A program made the translations under genes and the position numbers. DNA of 64,000 nucleotides from Microbacterium sp. LWH7-1.2 (GTDB lineage: Bacteria > Actinomycetota > Actinomycetes > Actinomycetales > Microbacteriaceae): contig NZ_CP151637.1 of NCBI RefSeq assembly GCF_038397755.1, positions 3,658,001 through 3,722,000 of the forward strand. Reading direction: 5' to 3'. Positions 8,594 to 18,280 of this stretch are shown piece by piece (the stretch's first letter is position 1; each line of letters begins with the position of its first letter). Below the pieces are notes generated by a model that was given only the letters and a program-made list of their open reading frames with translations, ran no database searches and was not told the DNA's origin.

Positions 8594-9265
8594 CTAGGCG
8601 AACACCTCGGGGTGGCGTGAGAGTTCCAACCGGCTCCGGCGAATGTGGCGCGAGAGGACCTGCTCCGCCTCGTCGGCATCGCCCAGCCGGATCGCGTTCA
8701 CGATGAGGTGATGATCGAAATGGACGCTGCGGTCGTTCTCGATGTAGAACAATCGCGTGGCCGCGCGCCGATAGTGCTGGGTTCGATTCCAGAGGTTGAG
8801 CACGGTGGCGCCGAGGACACTCGTTTCCACTGCCTGGAGGCAGGAGAGGTGAAACTCGCGGTCGAGTCGGAGGAACCGCTCCACGTCGGTCGAGCTCTCC
8901 ATGGAGTCGGCGAGCAGGTCGAGGTCATCGGCCTCGTCGGAGGATATCCGTGGGACGTTCAGGCGCAGCAGCAGAGGCTCCAGACGCTCACGCATCTGGT
9001 ACATCTCGTGACACTCCGCCATGCTGATCTTCGAAACCCAGGCGCCGGTGTTCGCCACCAGGTTGACAAGACCTTCCGCCTCGAGGATGCGCAGCGCATC
9101 CCGCACCGGGAGCCGGCTCGCCCCGTGAAGACCCGCGAGTTCGTCCTGGCGAATCCGCTCTCCGGGTGCGTACGTTCCGGCGAGGATCTCGTCTCGAAGG
9201 CTCGCGGCGATCGCGGCGCCGGTAGCTCCGTGGGTTGCGGTGTTCATCGATCGAGCTCGTCTCAT
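8594..9265 (-). CDS. GntR-family regulator, FCD subfamily
   Basis: 223 residues from ATG 9265, which overlaps the stop of the upstream VOC gene as ATGA, so translation is probably coupled; a GGAG lies just before it. The HTH covers about residues 20-75 (GERIRQDELAG, ASRLPVRDALRILEAEGLV), then an FCD domain with HHLIVNAIRLGD. It lies opposite the E1-E2-aldehyde dehydrogenase operon and is the obvious candidate to control it and its own VOC partner through the GATTNTATCC half-sites at 9832-9907. Confidence 0.9.
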   Translation of the reverse strand: MRRARSMNTATHGATGAAIAASLRDEILAGTYAPGERIRQDELAGLHGASRLPVRDALRILEAEGLVNLVANTGAWVSKISMAECHEMYQMRERLEPLLLRLNVPRISSDEADDLDLLADSMESSTDVERFLRLDREFHLSCLQAVETSVLGATVLNLWNRTQHYRRAATRLFYIENDRSVHFDHHLIVNAIRLGDADEAEQVLSRHIRRSRLELSRHPEVFA

Positions 9266-9801
9266 CGCTCCGGGTGGGCTGGGTGCCACAGCAGGCGGGG
9301 AGCGTCGTTCTCATACGCCTTCCCTTGGGGGAAGCTTACGAGTTCGAACTGCAGACCCCATGGGCTGCGGAAGTAGATCCAGCGCTGGCCTTCGGCCGAC
9401 TGCTTGCTCGCTGTGGGCTCGCCCATGACCTCCACGTCGTTGTCGCGAAGGTACTGAACCGCCTCATCGAGGTCGTCGACGTAGAAGGCGATGTGGTATC
9501 CGCCGATGTCGCTGTTGCGCGGCTGCGTGCGCTGCCGATCGGCGGACTGGTAGAGGAAGACCTCGAAGTTCGCTCCGTTGCCCAGTCGGTAGAAGCGGAT
9601 CTCGCTGATCACCGTGCGCGGATGGACTCCTAGGTGGGAGTGCATCCAGTCGTCGTCGTCCGAGCGCTTGGCGCCGAGGCGATAGACCTCCTCGCAGCCG
9701 AGGATGTCGACCAGAAACGTATGCGCATCATCCAGGTTCGGGACAGTGAACCCGATGTGGTCGGTGCCGCGAATTCCCGGGATGCCTCGTTGCGCGCTCA
9801 T
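9262..9801 (-). CDS. VOC-family (glyoxalase/extradiol dioxygenase-like) protein
   Basis: 179 residues containing two VOC beta-alpha-beta modules. Candidate metal ligands are H in TDHIGFTVPNL (about 15), H in GGYHIAFYVDDL (about 103) and the C-terminal Glu in LQFELVSFP. It could be an isomerase, lyase or ring-cleaving dioxygenase. It is the first gene of a two-gene unit with the downstream GntR regulator and is divergent from the E1 gene. The reaction is not resolved by sequence. Confidence 0.85.
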   Translation of the reverse strand: MSAQRGIPGIRGTDHIGFTVPNLDDAHTFLVDILGCEEVYRLGAKRSDDDDWMHSHLGVHPRTVISEIRFYRLGNGANFEVFLYQSADRQRTQPRNSDIGGYHIAFYVDDLDEAVQYLRDNDVEVMGEPTASKQSAEGQRWIYFRSPWGLQFELVSFPQGKAYENDAPRLLWHPAHPER

Positions 9802-9831
9802 TCGACCTCCGTGTCGGTGCCTGGTTCGTTT

Positions 9832-9907
9832 GATTGTATCCGATGTATGTCAGTATCGGCGATATCCAGCCCAAAAGCCACACTCTAGACTTGAATTGGA
9901 TAAAATC
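9832..9907. promoter_or_regulatory. Inverted half-sites between VOC and E1 genes
   Basis: GATTGTATCCGAT (9832-9844) and the reverse complement of GAATTGGATAAAATC (9893-9907) agree at 11 of 13 positions as GATTNTATCCNAT. They face each other 61 bases apart in the divergent promoter region. They are plausible binding sites for the GntR regulator at 8594-9265. Confidence 0.45.
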
Positions 9908-9966
9908 ATGGTCTACGGTGTGCTGAGACCGGAGATCGCCGGCCGTTTTAGGGAGTTGAGGCGAGG

Positions 9967-12144
9967 ATGCCGAAGAAGAAGCGCCTTCAGACAGGGGTGG
10001 ACTGGTTCGAGCTGTCCACCACGAAGGCGGACTGGGATGCCGCCGACCCGGCACTGCTGGGCACGATGCTCGCGCAGATGCATCTCATCCGCGCATTCGA
10101 AGAGACCGTGCTGGAGCTGGCAGGCGAGGGACTGGTCCACGGGCCGGCGCACTCGAGCATCGGTCAAGAGGGCGGCGCGGTCGGCTCGATCGTCGGGCTC
10201 CGGTCCACAGACGGCGTGAATGGGTCTCACCGCGGGCATCATCAGTTCCTGGCGAAGGCGCTGACGCACGTCTCGGGCGGAACCATCGACCCGAACGCTC
10301 CCATCGACTCGGCGACCCAGGAGGTGCTTCAGCGCACCCTCGCAGAGATCCTCGGCCTCGCCCAGGGATACTGCCGCGGCCGAGGCGGGTCGATGCACCT
10401 GCAGTGGTTCGAGGCCGGTGCGCTCGGCACCAACGCCATCGTCGGCGGCGGGGCGCCCCTGGCAGCGGGCAATGCATGGGCGCAGAAGCACAGCGGCACC
10501 ACCGACCTCACCATCAACTATCTCGGTGACGGCGCAGCCCAGATCGGCTCCGTCCTCGAGTCGATGAACCTCGCGGCCGCGTGGAAGCTCCCGGTCTCGT
10601 ACTTCATCGAGAACAACCTCTACGCGGTGTCGACCCGCGCCGACGAGATCACCGCGGACCCTCGGTTCTCCGTGCGCGGCCAGGGTTTCGGCATCCCGTC
10701 CTGGCGAGTCGACGGCATGGACCCGCTCGCCGTCTACCTCGCCACGCAGGAAGCCGCGGACCGGATGCGCTCGGGTGAGGGCCCGACCGTCATCGAGGCC
10801 GAGGTCTATCGGTTCTTCCACCAGAACGGGCCCTACCCGGGCAGCGCCTTCGGCTACCGCAGCAAGGACGAAGAGGCGGCGTGGCGGGCACGTGACCCGC
10901 TCGAGCTGGTCGCCGCCCGCATGGGGGAGCGCGGGCTGATCGATGACGCGAGCATCGCCGAGCTGCGCGCACGTGTGCAGCGCGCCATGACCGACGCGGT
11001 CGCGCAGCTGCTCGAAGCCGATCCGGACAACCCGGGCAAGCGTCGGATCAAGCCCGACCTGTGGCCGGAGACCAGTTTCGTGAACGTCGGCGTTCGCGGC
11101 GACGGCAGCGAGCTGGAGGGGCTCCCGCTCCTGGGCGAGGGCGGTGAGACCCGCGCGCTCAAGTTCGTCGACGCTGTGGCGCAGGTGATGGATCGGCGGA
11201 TGGAGCTCGACGAGCGGATCGTCGTAATGGGCGAGGATGTGCACCGGCTCAACGGCGGAACGAACGGTGCGACGAAGGGCCTGTTCAAGCGCTACGGGGC
11301 AGACCGCATCCTCGGTACGCCCATCAGCGAGAACGCGTTCACGGGACTCGCTGGCGGCCTCGCCCTCGACGGACGCTTCCGCCCTGTGGTGGAGTTCATG
11401 TACCCCGACTTCATGTGGGTCGCCGCCGATCAGGTCTTCAACCAGATCGGCAAGGCCCGGCACATGTTCGGCGGTGACAACCCGGTGCCGCTGGTCCTGC
11501 GCACCAAGGTGGCGATGGGATCGGGATACGGCTCCCAGCACCTGATGGATCCAGCCGGCATATTCGCGACGAACCCCGGATGGCGGATCGTCGCAGCTTC
11601 CAATGCCACCGACTACGTCGGCCTCATGAATGCCGCCCTGGCGCTCGAAGACCCTGTTCTGGTCATCGAGCACGTCGATCTGTACGGCCAAGCCGACCAG
11701 GTGCCCGCCGGCGACCTCGATTTCATCATTCCGCCGGGTAATGCGGCAGTGGTGCGGAGCGGGGCGGACCTCACCGTCATCAGCTATCTGTCGATGGTCG
11801 GGCATGCGCTCGAGGCGATCGAGCAGACCAGGATCGACGCAGATCTGATCGATCTGCGCTGGCTGGACCGCGCATCGATCGACTGGGACACGATCGGCGA
11901 GAGCATCAAGAAGACCAATGCCGTCCTCATCGTCGAGCAGGGCGCGCAGGGCACATCGTACGGCGCCTGGCTGGCCGACGAGATTCAGCGTCGCTACTTC
12001 GACTGGCTCGACCAGCCGGTGGCACGCGTCACTGGGCAGGAGGCGTCCCCGAGCATCTCCCGGGTGCTCGAGCGCGCAGCGATCGCCCGCACAGAAGAAG
12101 TGGTGGCCGGCCTGGAGGCCGTGCGCGCCGGATTCGGGGGCTGA
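9967..12144 (+). CDS. 2-Oxoacid dehydrogenase E1, alpha-beta fusion (TPP-dependent)
   Basis: 725 residues, the sum of typical alpha and beta chains. The N-terminal half carries the thiamine diphosphate motif beginning GDGAAQIG near residue 188 and ending with ENNLYAVST; the C-terminal half starts near 396 with the transketolase-like beta domain (VVMGEDV, GTPISENAFTGLAGG). The fused form occurs in several pyruvate, acetoin and branched-chain complexes. It is followed after 2 bases by E2, so they form one operon with an aldehyde dehydrogenase. The accepted 2-oxoacid is unclear. No E3 gene is adjacent; one is at 31306. Confidence 0.93.
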   Translation: MPKKKRLQTGVDWFELSTTKADWDAADPALLGTMLAQMHLIRAFEETVLELAGEGLVHGPAHSSIGQEGGAVGSIVGLRSTDGVNGSHRGHHQFLAKALTHVSGGTIDPNAPIDSATQEVLQRTLAEILGLAQGYCRGRGGSMHLQWFEAGALGTNAIVGGGAPLAAGNAWAQKHSGTTDLTINYLGDGAAQIGSVLESMNLAAAWKLPVSYFIENNLYAVSTRADEITADPRFSVRGQGFGIPSWRVDGMDPLAVYLATQEAADRMRSGEGPTVIEAEVYRFFHQNGPYPGSAFGYRSKDEEAAWRARDPLELVAARMGERGLIDDASIAELRARVQRAMTDAVAQLLEADPDNPGKRRIKPDLWPETSFVNVGVRGDGSELEGLPLLGEGGETRALKFVDAVAQVMDRRMELDERIVVMGEDVHRLNGGTNGATKGLFKRYGADRILGTPISENAFTGLAGGLALDGRFRPVVEFMYPDFMWVAADQVFNQIGKARHMFGGDNPVPLVLRTKVAMGSGYGSQHLMDPAGIFATNPGWRIVAASNATDYVGLMNAALALEDPVLVIEHVDLYGQADQVPAGDLDFIIPPGNAAVVRSGADLTVISYLSMVGHALEAIEQTRIDADLIDLRWLDRASIDWDTIGESIKKTNAVLIVEQGAQGTSYGAWLADEIQRRYFDWLDQPVARVTGQEASPSISRVLERAAIARTEEVVAGLEAVRAGFGG

Positions 12145-12146
12145 TC

Positions 12147-13526
12147 ATGGCCGATGTCATTCGCATGCCGGAGGTTCTCGCGGGGGCGACCGAAGCCGCC
12201 ATCCAGACCTGGCTCGTGGCGGAGGGCTCCTCGGTGGCCCTCAATCAGGGTCTCGCCGAGATCGAGACCGACAAGGCGATCGTCGAGCTCACGGCCGAAG
12301 CCGCGGGCACGATCGGCCGGCTCCTGGTCGGCGAAGGCGCCAACGTCTCGGTCGGCGAACCGATCCTGGTGCTCCTCGCCGACGGCGAGGGCCAGGACGC
12401 GATCGGACCGGCACTGGCCGCCGCCGGGGTGCAAGCGGGTGACAGCGCCCCGGCGGCACCTTCTCCGGCGCCGGCCGAAGCGACCGCACCGGCCGAAGCG
12501 ACCGCAGTGGCCGAAGCGACCGCAGCGGAGCCGGCGACCGTCGTCACGGACGAGCCCGGCCCGGTCGAAGTCGAGGCGGAGGAGAGCCCCTCGCGACGCC
12601 TGTTCGCGAGCCCGCTCGTGCGCAGGCTTGCAGCCGACGCCGGCGTCGCGTTGAGCGACATCCGTGGCTCCGGCCCGCAGGGACGCATCGTCCGCCGCGA
12701 TCTCGAGCGTCATCTCGCACAGCGCGAGGCAGCTGAGCCGGCACGTCCGCAGACTGCGGCGACGCCTGCGCCCGCTCCCGCGCCTCCGCCGAGCGAGACG
12801 GCGCCCGCACCGGCGGCATCGACACCGGCGGCATCGACATCGACGATCTTCGAGGATGTTCCGCTCGATCGCATGCGGAAGGCGATCGCCCGCCGGCTCA
12901 CCGAGAGCAAGTCCACCGTTCCGCACTTCTATCTTGTCGCCGACTGCCGCGTGGACGGGCTGCTCGAACTTCGGCGAACGGTGAACGAGAACGCGGCGCG
13001 GAAGATCTCGGTCAACGACTTCGTGCTGAAGGCCGTCGCCGGTGCGCTGGTAGACGTACCGGCTGCCAACGCGATCTGGAACGGCGACAGCATCCGCCGA
13101 TTCTCCTCGGTGGACATCTCTGTGGCCGTGGCCACCGAGGGCGGCCTGACGACGCCGGTGCTGCGCGAGGTCGAACGACTCTCACTCGGTGAGATCAGTG
13201 CGACGGTGGCGGAGATGGCGGGCCGGGCACGCGAAGGCAGGCTCAAGCAGCACGAGCTGGAAGGCGGAAGCTTCTCGGTCTCGAACCTCGGCATGTACGG
13301 CACGAGTCAGTTCTCAGCGATCCTCAACCCGCCGCAGTCGGGCATCCTCGCCGTCGGCGCCGCCCGCCCGATGCCCGTCGTCGGCGCCGACGGGGAGCTC
13401 ACCGTGGGCCAGATGATGACCGTCACGCTCTCCGCGGATCACCGGGTGCTGGATGGTGCTGTCGCCGCCGAGTGGCTGGCGGCGTTCCAGCGCCGGATCG
13501 AGAACCCCCTGACCATCCTCATTTGA
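12147..13526 (+). CDS. Dihydrolipoamide acyltransferase (E2) of a 2-oxoacid dehydrogenase complex
   Basis: 459 residues. The domain order is one lipoyl domain with modified Lys in ETDKAIVEL (about 43), an Ala/Pro/Glu linker with repeats of EATA, a peripheral-subunit-binding domain (about 152-188, FASPLVRRLA), a second Ala/Pro linker, and the CAT-like catalytic domain with HRVLDG near residue 432. The catalytic His and Asp are present. The start ATG is 2 bases after the E1 stop. Confidence 0.95.
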   Translation: MADVIRMPEVLAGATEAAIQTWLVAEGSSVALNQGLAEIETDKAIVELTAEAAGTIGRLLVGEGANVSVGEPILVLLADGEGQDAIGPALAAAGVQAGDSAPAAPSPAPAEATAPAEATAVAEATAAEPATVVTDEPGPVEVEAEESPSRRLFASPLVRRLAADAGVALSDIRGSGPQGRIVRRDLERHLAQREAAEPARPQTAATPAPAPAPPPSETAPAPAASTPAASTSTIFEDVPLDRMRKAIARRLTESKSTVPHFYLVADCRVDGLLELRRTVNENAARKISVNDFVLKAVAGALVDVPAANAIWNGDSIRRFSSVDISVAVATEGGLTTPVLREVERLSLGEISATVAEMAGRAREGRLKQHELEGGSFSVSNLGMYGTSQFSAILNPPQSGILAVGAARPMPVVGADGELTVGQMMTVTLSADHRVLDGAVAAEWLAAFQRRIENPLTILI

Positions 13527-13557
13527 ACCACTGAAGCGCATACCCGAAGAGGACACC

Positions 13558-14940
13558 ATGGCAACCATTCGCAGTATCGACCCGTCTACGGGCGCTGAGC
13601 TCGCCGTCTTCGACGAGGACTCCGAGGAGTTCGTCGAGGCACGGCTCGCCGCCGCCGCGGCCGCCGTTCCCCAGCTCGCCGCATTGGGGTGGGATGGCCG
13701 CGCACGTCTGATGCGTGCCGCCGCCGATCTCATCGAGTCCGAGATCGAAGAGCTGGCGGGTGTGATCACCGCCGAGATGGGCAAGCCGATCGAGCAGTCT
13801 CGCGCGGAGGTCGCCAAGTCCGCCTACACGATGCGCTTTTACGCCGAGAACGCCGAGGAGTTCCTCAGCGGGCGCGAGCTCGATGACCCGGCGAAGGTCT
13901 CGGCATCGGCGGCGCGCACGCGATTCGAGCCGTTCGGCGTCGTTCTCGCCGTCATGCCGTGGAACTACCCGATCTGGCAGGTGGTCCGCTTCGCGGCGCC
14001 CGCGCTGATGGCGGGCAACGCCGGTGTGCTCAAGCACGCTTCCAACGTTCCGCAGTCGGCGGTGTACATCGGCGAGCTGTTCGCACGAGCCGGGTTCCCT
14101 CAGGGGGCCTTCTCGACGCTGCTGATCGGGTCGCGCCGTGTCGAGGCAGTGATCCGTGATCCCCGCGTCGCCGCAGTGACGCTGACCGGTTCCGAAGGCG
14201 CCGGCCGCGCGATCGGCGCGACCGCGGGCGATGTGCTGAAGAAGGCCGTCCTCGAGCTCGGAGGCTCGGATCCGTTCATCGTGATGCCGTCGGCGAAGCT
14301 CGACGATGCCGTGGCCACGGCTGTCAAGGCGCGCACGAGCAACAACGGCCAGGCCTGCATCAACGCCAAGCGGTTCATCGTGCACGAAGACATCTACGAC
14401 GATTTCGCCCGCCTTTTCGCCGAGCGGATGGCTGCGCTGGTGGTGGGGAACCCGGCCGATCCGGCCACCCAGATCGGCCCCCTTGCGACCGAGTCCGGTC
14501 GTGAGGACATCGAGGTCCTCGTCGAGGATGCCCGCGACAAGGGCGCATCTATCCTGACGGGCGGACGACGTGGCGATCGGGAGGCGGGCTGGTTCTATGA
14601 GCCCACGGTGATCGCTGACATCACGCCGGAGATGCGCCTCTATCAGGAGGAGGCCTTCGGTCCGGTCGCGTCGCTCTACAAGGTTTCGTCGCTCGACGAT
14701 GCGCTGCAGGTCGCGAACAACAGTCCGTTCGGGCTGGGATCCGCGTTCTGGAGCAACGACGAATCCGAGATCGCGCGCGCAGAGCGTGAGCTCGAGGCGG
14801 GCGCGGTGTTCGTCAACGGCATGACGATCTCATACGCCGAATTGCCGTTCGGCGGCATCAAGCGCTCCGGCTACGGTCGCGAACTGTCGGTCGAAGGCAT
14901 CCGCGAGTTCTGCAATCTGAAGACCGTCTGGGTCGCCTGA
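13558..14940 (+). CDS. NAD(P)-dependent aldehyde dehydrogenase, succinate-semialdehyde dehydrogenase type
   Basis: 460 residues, the length of the short GabD/Sad subgroup. Catalytic Cys is in NGQACINAKRF (about 266), the general-base Glu in LELGGSDPF (about 233), and PWNYPIWQ near 138 is family-typical. An AGAGGA site lies 6-7 bases before the start. It shares the E1-E2 operon (31-base gap). Oxidation of succinic semialdehyde or a related 4-carbon aldehyde would feed the TCA cycle, a common endpoint of pyridine, pyrrolidine and GABA catabolism. Substrate assignment is by subgroup only. Confidence 0.9.
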   Translation: MATIRSIDPSTGAELAVFDEDSEEFVEARLAAAAAAVPQLAALGWDGRARLMRAAADLIESEIEELAGVITAEMGKPIEQSRAEVAKSAYTMRFYAENAEEFLSGRELDDPAKVSASAARTRFEPFGVVLAVMPWNYPIWQVVRFAAPALMAGNAGVLKHASNVPQSAVYIGELFARAGFPQGAFSTLLIGSRRVEAVIRDPRVAAVTLTGSEGAGRAIGATAGDVLKKAVLELGGSDPFIVMPSAKLDDAVATAVKARTSNNGQACINAKRFIVHEDIYDDFARLFAERMAALVVGNPADPATQIGPLATESGREDIEVLVEDARDKGASILTGGRRGDREAGWFYEPTVIADITPEMRLYQEEAFGPVASLYKVSSLDDALQVANNSPFGLGSAFWSNDESEIARAERELEAGAVFVNGMTISYAELPFGGIKRSGYGRELSVEGIREFCNLKTVWVA

Positions 14941-14950
14941 CCACACTCGA

Positions 14951-14994
14951 GGACGGATGCCTCCGCGGATCGCGTGCGGCATCCGTCCTTTGTT
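14951..14994. terminator. Terminator between convergent aldehyde dehydrogenase and GH3 genes
   Basis: GGACGGATGCC (14951-14961) pairs perfectly with GGCATCCGTCC (14978-14988), and the right arm is followed by TTTGTT on the plus strand. Convergent genes on both sides make a two-way terminator likely. Confidence 0.8.
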
Positions 14995-14995
14995 A

Positions 14996-16822
14996 TCAGA
15001 GCGACAGGCCGTGACCGAAGCGGAACAGCGGGTCGGCGGTGTCGAAGGGAACGTCGGGGCGGGAGGCCTCGATCGCCGCCATGGATCTGGGCACATCGAA
15101 GGGGAGCTTGCCCGTCGCGTGCGCAGTCCCCGTGAGGACATCGAGCAACGGCCCGGCTTTGGCTCCCCAGTTCGCGGTGACGGCTGCGGCTGCCTCCACG
15201 ATGGGCTGGAGGATCGCCGGACGGTCGAGGAAGACATCGACGACGGTGGGCACCACGGCCGCGACCTCCTGGACGTGCGCGACGACCTCCTGTGAGAACT
15301 CGAGCGATCCCGCATGGAAGAAGTTCTCGAACATGGAAGCACGCTGTTCGTACGGCGCCTGCAGGCGCAGGATCGCCGCATCCGCTTCTTCGGGCGTGTC
15401 CACGACCACGCCGACACGCGCGACCGCCTCGGGGGTGATGCCCTCGACGTAGAGCTTCAGGTCGTGTCGCAGCGGGAGGATCGGCACGGCTTCCTCGGCC
15501 CAGCTCGTGCGTACCAGGCGGTTGGACAGTACGGCAATCGACGCGCGCTGCGCGGCTTCACCTGCCGCACGGAACTCGGCCGCGCCGACGGTGGCGTCGG
15601 CCGCCTCCACGTCGACGTAGGGGTTCTCGAAGAGCCCTAGTTCGAACTTCTCGCGCAGCAGCCGGCGCGCCGAGACGTCCAGGCGGTCCTCGGTCACCTT
15701 GCCCTCGCGCACGAGTTCGACGAGCATCGACGGGTCCTGCTCGCCGCCGAACTGGTCGGCGCCGGCGTCGAGGATCTTCACCATGCGCTCGGCGGGCGTC
15801 AGGTGCTCGACCCCCCACGCGCGTGCGGCGAAGCTGTCGCCCATCACCGACTGGTCGGTGACGAGTCCCCAGTCGGTGCAGACGATCCCGTCGAATCCGA
15901 AGCGCTCGCGCAGAAGCCCGGTGAGCACGCTCTTGTTGAAGCCGAAGCCCACCTCTTCGTACTCGGTTCCGATCGGCATGCCGTAGTACGGCATGATCTG
16001 GCGTCCGCCGGCGGCGAAGATCGCCTCGAAGGGCTTCAGGTGCAGCTCGAACTGCCCGCCCGGGTACACCTGCTCACGGCCGTACTCGAAGTGCGGGTCT
16101 TCGCCGTCCTTCTGCGGGCCGCCGCCCGGGAAGTGCTTCGTCATCGTCGAGACCGAGCCCGGACCGAACGCCTCGCCCTGGAACCCGCGCACATAGGCGG
16201 CGCCGAGCTCGGCGGCGAGGTCTGGGTCTTCGCCGAACGTCTGCAGCTGGCGCGCCCAGCGCGATTCCGTCGCGAGGTCGACCTGCGGGTGCAGCGCCAC
16301 GCGGATGCCGACAGCGGTGTACTCCTGGCGCGCGATGTCGGCGAAGCGCTGCACGAGTTCGGGGTCGCGCGTCGCGGCGAGGCCGAGCGGCTCGGGCCAC
16401 TCCGAGAACGGACCGGCGAGGATCGCGGCGCCCGGGTTATCGCTGAACGAGTGGCGCGGATCGGTCGAGATCGAGACCGGGATGCCGAGACGAGTGGATG
16501 CCGCGACCTCCTGCAGTCTGTTGTGCCAGGCGGCGGTGTCGCTCGCTCGGGGCAGGACGCCCAGGAGGTTGAAGTGACTCATGTGGCGGGCCGCGACGTA
16601 CTCGTGGTTGGACGCGATGCCGAAATCGGGGTCGCCGTCCGACAGTTCGCCGTTCTCTCCCATCGCGATCATCGTCTGGAAGAAGAGGCCGGCCTTCTCC
16701 TCCAGCGTCATCTCGCCCAGGAGCAGCTCGACGCGCTCGGCGACTGGCAGGCTCGCATCGAGCCACGGGCGGCTCTCGGGCGCAGCCGGCGCCGGGGCAT
16801 CCGCTGTCACAATGTCCGTCAT
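14996..16822 (-). CDS. Glycoside hydrolase family 3, beta-glucosidase-like
   Basis: 608 residues from ATG 16822 (overlapping the MFS stop as TGATG); GTG 16825 is an equal alternative. The GH3 N-terminal domain has KHFPGGGPQKDGEDPH (substrate site) and the nucleophile Asp in CTDWG near residue 317. The C-terminal domain is present but short, and no fibronectin-like domain is seen. No signal peptide is visible, so it likely hydrolyses imported glycosides in the cytoplasm together with the upstream MFS transporter. The glycan is unknown. Confidence 0.92.
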   Translation of the reverse strand: MTDIVTADAPAPAAPESRPWLDASLPVAERVELLLGEMTLEEKAGLFFQTMIAMGENGELSDGDPDFGIASNHEYVAARHMSHFNLLGVLPRASDTAAWHNRLQEVAASTRLGIPVSISTDPRHSFSDNPGAAILAGPFSEWPEPLGLAATRDPELVQRFADIARQEYTAVGIRVALHPQVDLATESRWARQLQTFGEDPDLAAELGAAYVRGFQGEAFGPGSVSTMTKHFPGGGPQKDGEDPHFEYGREQVYPGGQFELHLKPFEAIFAAGGRQIMPYYGMPIGTEYEEVGFGFNKSVLTGLLRERFGFDGIVCTDWGLVTDQSVMGDSFAARAWGVEHLTPAERMVKILDAGADQFGGEQDPSMLVELVREGKVTEDRLDVSARRLLREKFELGLFENPYVDVEAADATVGAAEFRAAGEAAQRASIAVLSNRLVRTSWAEEAVPILPLRHDLKLYVEGITPEAVARVGVVVDTPEEADAAILRLQAPYEQRASMFENFFHAGSLEFSQEVVAHVQEVAAVVPTVVDVFLDRPAILQPIVEAAAAVTANWGAKAGPLLDVLTGTAHATGKLPFDVPRSMAAIEASRPDVPFDTADPLFRFGHGLSL

Positions 16823-18126
16823 CACTTCACCCCCTTGATGCGGTAAACCAGCACAGCACCGGCGAGCGCCACCAGCGCGCCGAACAGGTACCAGGTGGCG
16901 TAGCCGCCCAGGGGGGTGGCGGCGCCGATCGCGATGATGCCTGGAGCGATCGCGGGCGCGATCGACTGCGGCAGGGCGTTGGCGATGTTGAGAACGCCGA
17001 GGTCTTTGGCGGTGTCGTCAGGATTCGGCAGGACCTGCGTCGCGAGGGCGAGGTCGACCGAGATGAACGACCCGGTGCCGAGGCCGATGATCGCCTGTGC
17101 CACGATGAGCGTCGTGACATCGGGGGCGAGAGCGAGCAGAACCAGGCCGACGACCATGATGACGCCGGCGATCGCGACGAAGGGCCGGCGTCTGCCGAGC
17201 TTGTCGGAGAGGATTCCGCCGATCGGCGCCGAGATCATCATCGCCCCCATCGAGGCGAGGTTGGCGATCAGGATCGTCGAGATGGCGGACTGCTCGTCCA
17301 GCCCGAACTTCGCCGTGAGGTAGAAGGGCAGGAATGTCGCGACGCCGGCGTAGCCGAACATCACGAAGAACTTGGTCAGCCACGTCCAGCCGAAGTCGGG
17401 GTGTCTGACGGGGTTGAACACGAACGAGCCGAAGAACTGACGTGCGGTGAACCGCTGGGTCGGCTTGTGCTCGAGGCGCCGGTCCTTCAGCACGAGCACG
17501 AAGAGCACGGCGAGCACGGTGGCGATCGCGGCCGGCACGATGAAGCGGGAGAAGTCGTCGGAGAGCAGCGTCACAAGGAAGCTGCCCGCAAGGATGCCGA
17601 GGGGCAGCGTGATTCCGATGACGCCGGACACCTTGCCGCGGCTCTGCTGCGGCACCTGGTCTGGCAGCGTCGCGTTCGCCGCCGCAAGCACGGCGTTCAT
17701 GGATGCCTGCACGATGCACCACGAGACGAGTACGACCCAAAGCGACTCGGTGATGCCGATGAGCGCGAAACCACCGAGGCCGACGAGCGTGCCGCCGAGG
17801 ATCCACGGGCGACGCATTCCCCATCGCGACGTGGTTCGGTCCGAGAGCCGTCCGGCCAGCGGATTGGCGAAGAGCGCGAACAAGGCACCGACGCCGAGTA
17901 CGAGTCCGAGGTTCGCGGTCGCCTCGGCGGATGTGGCGGAGATGCGCTGGATCTTGAACGCCATCGACACCATGACCGGGGTGAGCAGTGCCAGGTAGAC
18001 ACCGAAGTTCACGGCGGCGAGGCCCGGGGTGTAGCCGCGCGGGGTTCGATCGGGCGTCGTGCCCGGAGCTTTGAAGCCTGTCGTTCCGGCGGCCGCGGCT
18101 GTCGCGGCGCGAGACATCTCTGTCAT
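16822..18126 (-). CDS. MFS transporter, sugar/glycoside type
   Basis: 434 residues with 12 predicted hydrophobic segments. GRLSDRTTSRWGMRRPWI between segments 2 and 3 is the MFS/GPH motif A region, and GGILSDKLGRRRPF is the repeat in the second half. It is translationally coupled to the GH3 gene. Both are divergent from a double-TetR regulator, so it probably imports the glycoside cleaved by GH3. Confidence 0.9.
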   Translation of the reverse strand: MTEMSRAATAAAAGTTGFKAPGTTPDRTPRGYTPGLAAVNFGVYLALLTPVMVSMAFKIQRISATSAEATANLGLVLGVGALFALFANPLAGRLSDRTTSRWGMRRPWILGGTLVGLGGFALIGITESLWVVLVSWCIVQASMNAVLAAANATLPDQVPQQSRGKVSGVIGITLPLGILAGSFLVTLLSDDFSRFIVPAAIATVLAVLFVLVLKDRRLEHKPTQRFTARQFFGSFVFNPVRHPDFGWTWLTKFFVMFGYAGVATFLPFYLTAKFGLDEQSAISTILIANLASMGAMMISAPIGGILSDKLGRRRPFVAIAGVIMVVGLVLLALAPDVTTLIVAQAIIGLGTGSFISVDLALATQVLPNPDDTAKDLGVLNIANALPQSIAPAIAPGIIAIGAATPLGGYATWYLFGALVALAGAVLVYRIKGVK

Positions 18127-18194
18127 GGGAGTCCTTTCTCGGGCGACGCGCGTCGACGGCGAGCGGCGTCGAAGACGATCGTACCCAAAAACAG

Positions 18195-18226
18195 ACCAGT
18201 TGGTAACTGAAAGTCAACCGAGTGGT
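18195..18226. promoter_or_regulatory. Paired TetR operators
   Basis: ACCAGTTGGT (18195-18204) and ACCGAGTGGT (18217-18226) repeat in direct orientation with 22-bp spacing, two helical turns, each with ACC...GGT symmetry. They lie in the divergent promoter between the MFS-GH3 operon and the double-TetR gene. The doubling matches a regulator with two DNA-binding domains. Confidence 0.65.
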
Positions 18227-18280
18227 AGCGGACTGGGGGTAGGCTGGCGACGTCCAACGAGCGGAGAGGCGGCCACGCCG

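Noticed and set aside
9913-11805. Long open frame (630 residues) on the minus strand.
   Set aside because: It is the antisense of the E1 gene; the composition is rich in His, Asp and Arg without any domain, a usual shadow in GC-rich DNA.
15803-16846. Open frame opposite to the GH3 gene.
   Set aside because: Lacks motifs; GH3 catalytic residues are on the minus strand.
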